A DNA stretch of 64,000 nucleotides from Sorangium cellulosum So0157-2 (lineage in GTDB: Bacteria > Myxococcota_A > Polyangia > Polyangiales > Polyangiaceae). The position numbers and the translations under genes are program-made. Positions 1 to 7,717 of this stretch are shown piece after piece. The notes below the pieces were generated by a model. That model searched no databases and had not been told where the DNA came from. It saw nothing but the letters and a program-made list of their open reading frames with translations. Position 1 is the stretch's first letter. Each line of letters begins with the position of its first letter. The stretch covers positions 9,066,001 through 9,130,000 of the forward strand of contig NC_021658.1 in assembly GCF_000418325.1 (NCBI RefSeq). The letters run 5' to 3'.

Positions 1-1090
1 GCTCGGCAGCAGCGTCGCCGTGATGTGCTGTGTACGGGCGTCGCTCATCGCGCCGGCTGGCAGCCAACGGTTGGTCGCCGGATCGTACAGCTCCGCGGTC
101 GCGAGAGGAACACCACTGGAAACGAAGCCGCCCGCGACCAGCACCTGCCCGCTCGGCAGCAGCGTCGCCGTGATGTGCTGTGTACGGGCGTCGCTCATCG
201 CGCCGGCTGGCAGCCAACGGTTGGTCGCCGGATCGTACAGCTCCGCGCTCGCGAGATAGGCACCATGAGGACCGTCGCCGCCGGCGACCAGCACCTGTCC
301 GCTCGGCAGCAGCGTCGCCGTGTGCCGCGAGCGGGCGTCGCTCATCTCACCGGCTGGCAGCCAACGGCCGGTCGCCGGATCGTACAGCTCCGCGCTCGCG
401 AGATAGGCACCATGAGGACCGTCGCCGCCGGCGACCAGCACCTGTCCGCTCGGCAGCAGCGTCGCCGTGTGCCCTGTACGGGCGGTGCTCATCTCACCGG
501 CTGACAGCCAAAGGTCGGTCGCCGGATTGTACAGCTCCGCGCTCGCGAGAGGAACACCACTGGAAACGTAGCCGCCCGCGACCAGCACCCGCCCGCTCGA
601 CAGCAGCGTCGCCGTGTGCCCTGTACGGGCAGTGCTCATCTCACCGGCTGACAGCCAAAGGTCGGTCGCCGGATTGTACAGCTCCGCGCTCGCGAGAGGA
701 GTAGAAAGAGAACGGTCGCCGCCCGCGACCAGCACCTGTCCGCTCGGCAGCAGCGTCGCCGTGTGCCCTGTACGGGCGGTGCTCATCTCACCGGCTGACA
801 GCCAAAGGTTGGTCGCCGGATTGTACAGCTCCGCGCTCGCGAGAGGAGTAGAAAGAGAACGGTCGCCGCCCGCGACCAGCACCTGTCCGCTCGGCAGCAG
901 CGTCGCCGTGTGCCCTGTACGGGCGGTGCTCATCTCACCGGCTGACAGCCAAAGGTTGGTCGCCGGATTGTACAGCTCCGCGCTCGCGAGAGGAGTAGAA
1001 AGAGAACGGTCGCCGCCCGCGACCAGCACCTGTCCGCTCGGCAGCAGCGTCGCGGTGTGCCCTGCACGGGCGGTGCTCATCTCACCGCCT
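1..1090. repeat. 147/150-bp Kelch-coding tandem repeats
   Basis: The block beginning GCTCGGCAGCAGCGTCGCCG recurs at 1, 151, 301, 448, 595, 742, 889 and 1036 (one copy starts GCTCGACAG), giving periods of 150, 150 and then five of 147 bp. Neighbouring copies are nearly identical at DNA level, which suggests recent expansion or gene conversion. They encode Kelch units on the minus strand. Confidence 0.93.
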
Positions 1091-1785
1091 GGCAGCCACA
1101 GCGGATCCACCAGCACCGCCTCCTCGCTCGCCACAACCCACAGCTCGAGTCGCGCTCCGCTCGCCACGAGCCGCGCCTCGATGCGCCGCCCCCCTTCTGC
1201 ATAAGCCCGCGGCGCCGTCACGTGGAGCCGTGCTCTGCCGACCTGATCGACCACCTCCACCGCCTCGCCCCGCTGCCGCAGCGCTGCCCCGTGCACCTCC
1301 CACGCCGCGACGGGCGCGTCGCTCGACACCGCCTCCGCCTCCAGCAGCAACCACTCCTCGGCGCCCCCGCCCGCGTTTGCCGTCCAGTACGACCTGCCTC
1401 CCGCCCGCGCGTACGTCACCGCGCCGCCCTCGATCGCTCCCTCTCCCGCCGCACCGATCTCGCGGACCGTGAGCACAAACCCCCTCTGCCCCCGGAAGCG
1501 CAGCGCCTCCTCGCCCTTCGCGGGCAGCACCGCCTGTATCCTCTCCCCCGCAGGCCGGAAGCCACCGGCCACCCCCCGCGACCGTCCGACGAACCCCTCA
1601 CGGGTGGCGATGAACCCCGCCCCTGCCTCGAGCACCTGCGTCACCTGCTCGGGGAAGCGCGCGTGCAGCGTCTCGCTCGACCCCGATGCCGGCTCCGCCC
1701 CGGAGCTGCACCCGACGAGCGCGCCGAGCATCAGGAGCACGAGCGAGAGGAGCATCACGCCCCTCGTCCAGAACCGTGAATGCAT
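1..1785 (-). CDS. Kelch-repeat lipoprotein (3' end outside window)
   Basis: At least 595 codons; the C-terminus lies beyond position 1. The ATG at 1785-1783 follows a good GGGAGG ribosome site. The product starts MHSRFWTRGVMLLSLVLL and has a lipobox-type LVGC near residue 26, so it is probably an outer-membrane or surface lipoprotein. After about 230 residues of unrecognised, charged N-terminal domain come at least seven units of 49-50 residues carrying the Kelch signature (TATLLPSGQVLVAGG, then ELYDPATNRW), expected to form a beta-propeller for protein or glycan binding. All repeat spacings are multiples of three, so the frame is open throughout. It starts 17 bases after the stop of the TPR/PEGA gene and is the last visible gene of a kinase-led operon. 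Confidence 0.88.
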   Translation of the reverse strand, partial: MHSRFWTRGVMLLSLVLLMLGALVGCSSGAEPASGSSETLHARFPEQVTQVLEAGAGFIATREGFVGRSRGVAGGFRPAGERIQAVLPAKGEEALRFRGQRGFVLTVREIGAAGEGAIEGGAVTYARAGGRSYWTANAGGGAEEWLLLEAEAVSSDAPVAAWEVHGAALRQRGEAVEVVDQVGRARLHVTAPRAYAEGGRRIEARLVASGARLELWVVASEEAVLVDPLWLPGGEMSTARAGHTATLLPSGQVLVAGGDRSLSTPLASAELYNPATNLWLSAGEMSTARTGHTATLLPSGQVLVAGGDRSLSTPLASAELYNPATNLWLSAGEMSTARTGHTATLLPSGQVLVAGGDRSLSTPLASAELYNPATDLWLSAGEMSTARTGHTATLLSSGRVLVAGGYVSSGVPLASAELYNPATDLWLSAGEMSTARTGHTATLLPSGQVLVAGGDGPHGAYLASAELYDPATGRWLPAGEMSDARSRHTATLLPSGQVLVAGGDGPHGAYLASAELYDPATNRWLPAGAMSDARTQHITATLLPSGQVLVAGGFVSSGVPLATAELYDPATNRWLPAGAMSDARTQHITATLLPS

Positions 1786-1802
1786 GAGACCTCCCGGAAA
1801 CA

Positions 1803-3626
1803 TCAAGGCTCGAAGCGAAAGCGAGCCCCCACCGTGGGCGCCACGGTGACGAGCACGCTGTTCATCAGCGCGTCGGCGTTGAACCATCCATAGCCGTCGC
1901 GCCCGGCGAGGACCGCTCCCGCCCCGCTCTCGCTCCACCTCGGCCGCGACACGGCGAAGAGCACGGGCAGCTCCAGACCGGCGTTCAGCTCGACACTCCG
2001 GCCGAGCGGCAGGCCCACGCGCACCTCAGGCGTGACGAAGACGGAGCGGGCAGGCTGGGTCTGCACATAGGTGCCCGCCCAGAAGCGCGCCCCGCTGGTC
2101 GCCGTGAAGTCGCCGCGCCGCGCGTCCGACGCCGACCCGAACAGGCCGCCTGCACCGAGCCGGAGGTGGATGGGAAAGCCAGCGTCGATCGCGTAGCCGA
2201 CCCACGCGCCCAGGAAGAGGCCACGGAGCCGGAGCACGTCGTCGACAGCCCCGGCGTCCTTCGAATCGGTCCTGGCCTCCAGCGAGCCGACGGGCTCCGA
2301 GGGGTCGCCGACGATGTTCAACGAGGTGCTCCGGTTGCTGGTCTTTTGCATCGCCGAGAGCGCGCCGAGCGAGATGCCGAAGCTGAGGCCGGAGCTCTGC
2401 TCATACCCCCCGCGCACTGCACCGTACCCTCCGACGCCGACGCCGCTGCGGCACGCCTGCTGGCATGTGCCCACAACGTCGCCCCCGAAGCTCGGCACGA
2501 TCAGCGCCGCCGCGTCCATCTCCACGAGGAAATGCGGCGGCGGCGGTGGTTTACGCCAGAAGGGCGACCTGGGGTCGCGCGAGAGCGGCACGCTCAGCAC
2601 CCCGCGCTCACCGCGCCGGAGCGAGACCTCGCGCCTCTCCGGCAAGAACCCCTCGGCCGCGACCTCGACGGTGTGCTTGCCCGCGCGGACCTGCCCTTCC
2701 CACGGGCCCCGGCCGAGCTCCACGGCATCGATCGACACCCGCGCGTCCACGGGTACAGGCGCGACGCGCAGCGCGGCGTCGAGCACCTCGGCCTCCAGCC
2801 GCAGCGGCTCGACCTCGTTCAGCCGGATGGTCACGCTCGCTGGCACGGTGCCCAGGTGCCCCTCGCCGCGCAAGAGCACCACGTGACTGCCGGGCGCGAG
2901 CGGCAAAGAGAGCGGCGCTCCAGAGGTCTTGCCGACGCGGATGCCATCGACGATCACCTCCAGCTCCCGGCCCCGCGCCTCGGTGACCTGGAGCGTCCCC
3001 GTCTGCCGCAGCCGGCGCAGGCGCGCCGGGACGCGCGCGGTCTGCCCGCCAGCAACCTCGACGCGCACCTCGAACGGCTCGAAGCCCTCCTTGTAGACGC
3101 GCACGCTGTGGCTTCCCGCCGCGACCCGGAGGGGCACGAGCAGCGGGAATTCGCCCCGGCTTTGCCCGTCGACGGAGATCGCCGCGCCGGGCTCGGCGCC
3201 CTCGATGTCGACGGTGCCGACGAGGCCGCGCAGCCTGACCACACCGCGCTGGGCGGCGTCCTTGATCTTGGGCTCGATGGTGTCTGAAAAATCGCGCAGC
3301 GCGGCCTCGAGGAGGTAGAGCGCCTCGTCGAAGCGATGGAGACGCTCGAGGCAGGCGGCCGCGCTGGTCGTGGCGCTCGCACTGGGGTGGAGCGCCCTCG
3401 ATGCCTGGAACTCCGCGAGCGCGGCGCTGAAGGCACCCTTGTCGTAGAGCTTCTTCCCCTTGTAGAAACGAGCCTCCGCCTCACTCCACCTGTCCTCTGC
3501 GCCCTCGCCGGCAGCCGGCGCGGGCTGGGCAAGCGCGGTCCCCCATGAGAGGAGCACGGTGATGAGGAGCATCGCCAGCGCTGCTGCCCTGGTAGAACGC
3601 ATCGTGGCGTTTCTCGCGACGGTCAC
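1803..3626 (-). CDS. TPR/PEGA-domain protein with C-terminal beta-barrel-like region
   Basis: 607 residues from a GTG at 3626; an in-frame ATG at 3602 (MRSTRAAALAML...) gives a cleaner signal peptide ending near ALAQ and may be the true start. Residues about 45-125 look like TPR helices (ARFYKGKKLYDKGAFSAALA). Several PEGA-type modules follow (VSVDGQSRGEFPLLVPL-like segments), then a Pro-rich hinge and a C-terminal region rich in alternating aromatic/Gly strands that ends RFRFEP, as in outer-membrane barrels. The gene lies 29 bases after the kinase stop and 17 bases before the Kelch gene, so it is probably co-transcribed. A role linking the periplasm to the outer membrane is inferred. Confidence 0.82.
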   Translation of the reverse strand: MTVARNATMRSTRAAALAMLLITVLLSWGTALAQPAPAAGEGAEDRWSEAEARFYKGKKLYDKGAFSAALAEFQASRALHPSASATTSAAACLERLHRFDEALYLLEAALRDFSDTIEPKIKDAAQRGVVRLRGLVGTVDIEGAEPGAAISVDGQSRGEFPLLVPLRVAAGSHSVRVYKEGFEPFEVRVEVAGGQTARVPARLRRLRQTGTLQVTEARGRELEVIVDGIRVGKTSGAPLSLPLAPGSHVVLLRGEGHLGTVPASVTIRLNEVEPLRLEAEVLDAALRVAPVPVDARVSIDAVELGRGPWEGQVRAGKHTVEVAAEGFLPERREVSLRRGERGVLSVPLSRDPRSPFWRKPPPPPHFLVEMDAAALIVPSFGGDVVGTCQQACRSGVGVGGYGAVRGGYEQSSGLSFGISLGALSAMQKTSNRSTSLNIVGDPSEPVGSLEARTDSKDAGAVDDVLRLRGLFLGAWVGYAIDAGFPIHLRLGAGGLFGSASDARRGDFTATSGARFWAGTYVQTQPARSVFVTPEVRVGLPLGRSVELNAGLELPVLFAVSRPRWSESGAGAVLAGRDGYGWFNADALMNSVLVTVAPTVGARFRFEP

Positions 3627-3655
3627 CGCTCGTGCCTTGCCGCTGCTGGAGCGGT

Positions 3656-5395
3656 CTATTTGAACTTGTCAGGGATCAACGTGTCTTCCGGAGCGGCCGT
3701 CGCCGGGGCCACCGGTAACGCCGTCGCTGTCGGCGCTCCCGCTGCCCTCGCGCTCGGCGGCGCCTTCACGCCCGACGGCGCCTTCACACCCGCAGACGCC
3801 GTGGCGCTGGGCTTCTCCGGCTCGAGCAGCAGCGAAGAGGGAGAGACGCCGATATCGGTCATGATCACCTCGGCCCTGAGCTCGTCCTTGCCCTTGACAA
3901 GCCGGACGCGATGCCGGCTCCCCAGCGCGCCCTCGACCGCCACCTGCCCGCCCCGAACGTCCGCCGGCCTCCCGTCGATCTCGACCGACACATCAGCTGG
4001 CGCGACGAGCAGCTTCCCATGCTGGACGGCGGGCAGAGGCGCGCTCGCGGGCGGCGCGGGTGGCGGTACGACCGCAGCGACCGCGCTCGCCGCAAGACTG
4101 CGGACGAGCGCCGTGAGAGCGCTTGCGGGCGGGCTCTCCTCCTGGCGCGACGATCTGGACACGATGAAGGTGAGGATTCCGGCGGCTGCCACGAGCCCCG
4201 CCGCCGCGGCCACCTTCCCTGGCCCGCGCGCTCGAGGAGCGCGCGTGTCCTTCGCCTGCGGGGTCGTCTCGCCGTCGCGGGTGGCGTTCGTGCTGAGGCT
4301 CGACTCCGCTATCGTAATCGTATCGAATGCACGGCCGGCCGGTCCGCCTGCCGTCCCATGTGCCTCCCCGGTCACCGTCTCGTTTGCTTCGACGGTTCGC
4401 CCGTGCACGACGATGGGCGTGCTCCGCTGGTGGCCTTCGTCCGCGGCGTGGGCCAGCCGGAGCTTTGCCGCGACCCGAGCGCGGGTCGCCGGGCTGACGG
4501 GGACCAGGTGCTCGTCCCGGAGGGCAAAGCCGTCAGGCAGGAACGGGCGGATCACGTCGAGCATCGCCGCCGCAGTGGGGAATCGTTCGCTGGCGTCGAG
4601 CCTGAGCGCGCCATGCACCACGGCTGCCACCCCCGGCTCGACCCAGGGCGCGAGCGCCTGGATCGAGGGCGGCGCCTGCGAGCAGATCCCCATGATCAGA
4701 TCGCCGAAGGCGGTGATTTTCCCGTGCGGGAGCGTCCCCGCAAGAGCGCAGTAGAGCACCATGCCGAGCGACCACACATCGGTGCGGAAATCGATGTCGC
4801 TGAGGCCCCGTGCTTGCTCGGGCGACATGTAGAGCGGCGAGCCGAGGATCCCGCCGGTGCGGGTGAGGCCCGTGGTCGGGCCGCCCTGGCTCGGCTCCGG
4901 CTTGATCTTGGCGATCCCGAAATCGAGGATCTTGACGACGATCTCGCATTCCCCGCGACGGGCGAGGAAGAGGTTGGCGGGCTTGATGTCCCGGTGCACG
5001 ACGCGTGCCTCGTGCGCCTTCTGGAGGCCGACGCAGACCTGCGCCGCGATCCGGAGGGCCGTGTCGGGCTCGAGGCACTCGACCCTGTCGAGCAGGTGCT
5101 GGAGGTCCTCTCCTTCCAGGAGCTCCATCACCATGTAGGGGACCTTGCGCCCCGGATCCGTCCCCGCATCGAGCACCCGGACCATGTGCTCGGAGTCGAT
5201 CGCGCTCGTGGTCTTCACCTCGCGCTGGAAGCGCACGAGGCTGTTCTTGCCTGGAACGACGAGGGATCCATCGATGCACTTCAGCGCGACGCGCTCACCG
5301 GTCTCGACGTGCTCCGTCTCGTAGACCGCGCCCATCCCCCCTTGCCCGAGCAAGCGGATGACCCGGTACTTCCCCCCGAAAACCTCGCCGATCAA
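3656..5395 (-). CDS. Transmembrane Ser/Thr protein kinase
   Basis: 579 residues. A Hanks-type kinase domain fills residues 8-275: Gly loop GQGGMGAVYE, the Lys in ALKC, catalytic HRDIKPANLF, DFGIAK and APE-like MSPEQA, so all key residues are present. A Ser/Thr/Ala-rich linker leads to one membrane span (AAAAGLVAAAGILTFIV) and a C-terminal extracytoplasmic part with a PEGA-like stretch (VSVEIDGRPADVRGG). The start is TTG: a stop lies only five codons upstream in frame, and MIGEVFGGKYRV is the usual beginning of this kinase group. First gene of the kinase/TPR-PEGA/Kelch operon, so these envelope proteins may be its partners or substrates (inference). Confidence 0.92.
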   Translation of the reverse strand: MIGEVFGGKYRVIRLLGQGGMGAVYETEHVETGERVALKCIDGSLVVPGKNSLVRFQREVKTTSAIDSEHMVRVLDAGTDPGRKVPYMVMELLEGEDLQHLLDRVECLEPDTALRIAAQVCVGLQKAHEARVVHRDIKPANLFLARRGECEIVVKILDFGIAKIKPEPSQGGPTTGLTRTGGILGSPLYMSPEQARGLSDIDFRTDVWSLGMVLYCALAGTLPHGKITAFGDLIMGICSQAPPSIQALAPWVEPGVAAVVHGALRLDASERFPTAAAMLDVIRPFLPDGFALRDEHLVPVSPATRARVAAKLRLAHAADEGHQRSTPIVVHGRTVEANETVTGEAHGTAGGPAGRAFDTITIAESSLSTNATRDGETTPQAKDTRAPRARGPGKVAAAAGLVAAAGILTFIVSRSSRQEESPPASALTALVRSLAASAVAAVVPPPAPPASAPLPAVQHGKLLVAPADVSVEIDGRPADVRGGQVAVEGALGSRHRVRLVKGKDELRAEVIMTDIGVSPSSLLLEPEKPSATASAGVKAPSGVKAPPSARAAGAPTATALPVAPATAAPEDTLIPDKFK

Positions 5396-5737
5396 AACGC
5401 CGACAGCTTAGAGGAAGCGGGCGGCCGGAGGCAACAGCTGTCGGCGCTTCCCTGTTCTGCCCGCCCGCTGTCCGGCCCGAGATCGCCGGAGCACCGTACC
5501 GCTTCACGGTAGCTTTGCTCGGGGCCTCGGCCTTGATGTCGACGGGCTCCTCCCGCTCAGCGCGCCGGCGCGCGCTGAGCGGCCTCCTCTCCGTTTCGCG
5601 CGTCCGGGATCCCTGACGGGATCTCGGACGCGCGAAGTGTATCCGCTCGGCGAGCTCCGTCTCGAAGAAGCTGGCTACCCTGGCCGGCGCACGGCGGTGC
5701 CGGCCACGACGGACGGGCGCGACGCGACGGCCTGCAC
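5396..5737. other. Non-coding gap with two hairpins
   Basis: No gene seen. It contains a GC-rich palindrome at 5555-5580 (arms GCTCAGCGCG / CGCGCTGAGC) and the longer hairpin at 5595-5636. The kinase promoter should lie in the right part of this gap but no clear -35/-10 pair could be read. Confidence 0.6.
5595..5636 (-). terminator. 19-bp-stem hairpin after the transposase
   Basis: TTCGCGCGTCCGGGATCCC at 5595-5613 pairs with 5618-5636 with one mismatch and a TGAC loop. It lies about 100 bases beyond the transposase stop. There is no strong T tract, so it may be a terminator or the remnant of an element end. Confidence 0.5.
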
Positions 5738-6889
5738 CTACGCAGGCGTGACGGCGGCATCGCGCAGCGGGCGCGTCGGCGGCACGGTCAGCGGGCCCAG
5801 CGGCAGCGCCATCTGCGCCTCGTCCAGCAGGGCTCGGGTCGCGCGCCAGTGCTTGGGCGACAGCTCAAGCAGCCGATGCTTCGGCCACACCGGCAGCACG
5901 CGGAAGAGATCCCGCAGATAGCCTCCCGGATCGATGCCGTGCAGATGGCACGAGCCGACGAGCGACACGAAGGTGCATGTCCATGGGGCCGTATCGTCGC
6001 TTCCCACGAAGAGCCAGTTGGCGCGCCCCACGGCCAGCGAGCGCAACTGCCGCTCGCTCTCGTTGTTGTGAATGGGCACCCGCCCGTCGTCGAGGAACTT
6101 GCAGAGGGCCGGCCACTGGTTGGTCAGGTAGTTCAGCGCCTTGCGCAGGCGACTGCCGTCGGCCACGTGCGGATTGTCGAGCAGCTCGTCCTTCCATCGC
6201 TCGAGCATCTCGATGACCGGACGCGCCCGCTGCCGGCGCAGCTCGAGCCGCTTGGCCGGAGGCAGCTTCTTCCATCGCCGCTCCAGATCGAACGGCTCGT
6301 TGCAGAAGCCGAGGCCGATGAGCGCCTTGTCGCGGTCCTCGCCGTCGAGCGCCTTGAAGAAGTAGCGCCTCGCGTGCGACCAGCAGTTCGCTTCCCCAGG
6401 GCTGTCCGGCAGGCCGAAGAGCACGTCGTACACGTTCGAAGCGTCGGACAGCACTGTTCCACGAAAGCCCTTGAAGAAGGCCTTCGGCTCTTCCTTGCTG
6501 TGCACCGGGGTGTAGCGGAAGATGACGTGGTCACGGTCCGCCACGTACACCCAGAAGTGCCCCCTCTTGCACTTGTCGTTCGCTTGCACGAGCACCCCCG
6601 TCGCGTCGGTGGCGATTACGTGCGCGTGCTCCCGCGCGTCGCCCGTCATGGCCTTGACGACGAGGCGGGCGCTCTTGTGCGCGGCCTCGGCCCACCCGCA
6701 CATCGTACCGCGTGCGATGGGCACGCCTTCGCGCGCGCTGATGCCTTGCTGGCGGTTGAAGGGCAGCTTGTCGGCGAACTTGCCCACGAGCACGTGGGCG
6801 AGCAGGTCGGGCGTCGGCAGCCCGCGCGGGATGAGCTCGTCGGGCGTCAGCGCCACCGCGATCGTGCGATCGAGCAGATCCCCGGCCAT
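5738..6889 (-). pseudogene. IS66-family transposase, 5'-truncated
   Basis: About 383 residues from the ATG at 6889 match the catalytic two thirds of IS66 transposases: the PRGLPTPDLLAHVLVGKFAD entry, IATDATG, and the very typical HNNESERQLRSLAVGR-type C-terminal block. The N-terminal leucine-zipper and zinc-finger part (normally about 130 residues with CxxC pairs) is absent. Upstream the frame stays open to 7456, but that sequence is unrelated low-complexity coding and runs through the palindromic element at 7116-7245, so it is not transposase. No IS66 accessory genes (tnpA/tnpB type) are present. Probably an inactive fragment left by recombination. Confidence 0.85.
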
Positions 6890-7115
6890 GGCGTCGCGCC
6901 CGGGGCTGTCTTGCTGTTGGCGTGCAGCCTTCGTTGCGGCGGGCTCGCTCGATCCCACGACGCCCGGCGCCAGGGCGCTGCTGCCACCGCAGGCGGCTGC
7001 TGTCGTGCTATCGCCCGGCGTGGCGATCGCTGCGATCGGCGCGACGTCCGGCGCGCTCGGCGCCGAGGCAGGCGGCGTCGGTTGCCCAGGGCCGCCAGAG
7101 GGCCGAGACCTGAGG

Positions 7116-7245
7116 AATCCCCTCAATTTTTCGGGGAAGTCACATGAAGACGGGAAGACGGGAAGGAAAATCTCTGGGAAATCTTCTTGTCTTCCCGCCT
7201 TCATGTTCAATTTCTCGCTGGAATTGGCCACAAAATGAGGGGATT
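7116..7245. repeat. Palindromic dispersed element, copy A
   Basis: Nested inverted repeats: outer arms AATCCCCTCAATTTT (7116-7130) and AAAATGAGGGGATT (7232-7245), inner 17-bp arms 7143-7159 and 7189-7205 with one mismatch. The core CACATGAAG(A/G)CGGGAA ... CTTCCCGCCTTCATGTTCAA recurs at 49331-49441. No coding role is evident; it looks like a MITE- or REP-type element. Confidence 0.75.
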
Positions 7246-7717
7246 TGTCAGAGGCGCGTGGCCCCGCTGTGCGGGCGCCTTCGGTGGTCTGGACGTGCGC
7301 TGCGTGCGGTGCCTGCGCGGTGGTGTGGGCGACGGCGCAGGAGCGCTCCGCAGGGGCTCGATCCCGGGGAAGGCAGGGCATCCAGAGGCCGCCTGCCACG
7401 GGAAGATCTCGGCCGTGCGGAACGAGGCAATGGTAGGGTGGCGCTCTCCCCTCCATCGGAGGGAACGTCGGGTCGAGCGCACAAGGAGCCAGAGACGAGA
7501 GCGCCGCTGAAGAGAACCATCGGATTCGATGTGCATGTCACCGGCACGACGCTCGCCGCGCGGAACGAGAGCGGCAAGCAGCGGTGGACGTGCGATGTGA
7601 GCTCGGGCTTACCCCTGAGCGCGCAGCCAGCAGGACGCGCAGGCGAGCGCGATGAAGACGACATAGCGGCGGAGCGCCCTCGTAGCGCGTGGCGAAGCGA
7701 CTGAAGCTCTCAAACCC
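7246..7717. other. Gap without a convincing gene
   Basis: Several short open frames exist but none has family features plus a ribosome site. On the plus strand near 7520-7580 the peptide IGFDVHVTGTTLAARNESGK faintly resembles the N-terminus of an IS110 transposase; this is too short to call. Confidence 0.4.

Noticed and set aside
1..1090. Possible CRISPR-like array because of regular repeats
   Set aside because: Repeats are 147-150 bp, have no spacers, and code for Kelch units.
7500..7710. Possible IS110 transposase N-terminus (IGFDVHVTGTTLA)
   Set aside because: Only about 20 residues of weak resemblance, no further domain.
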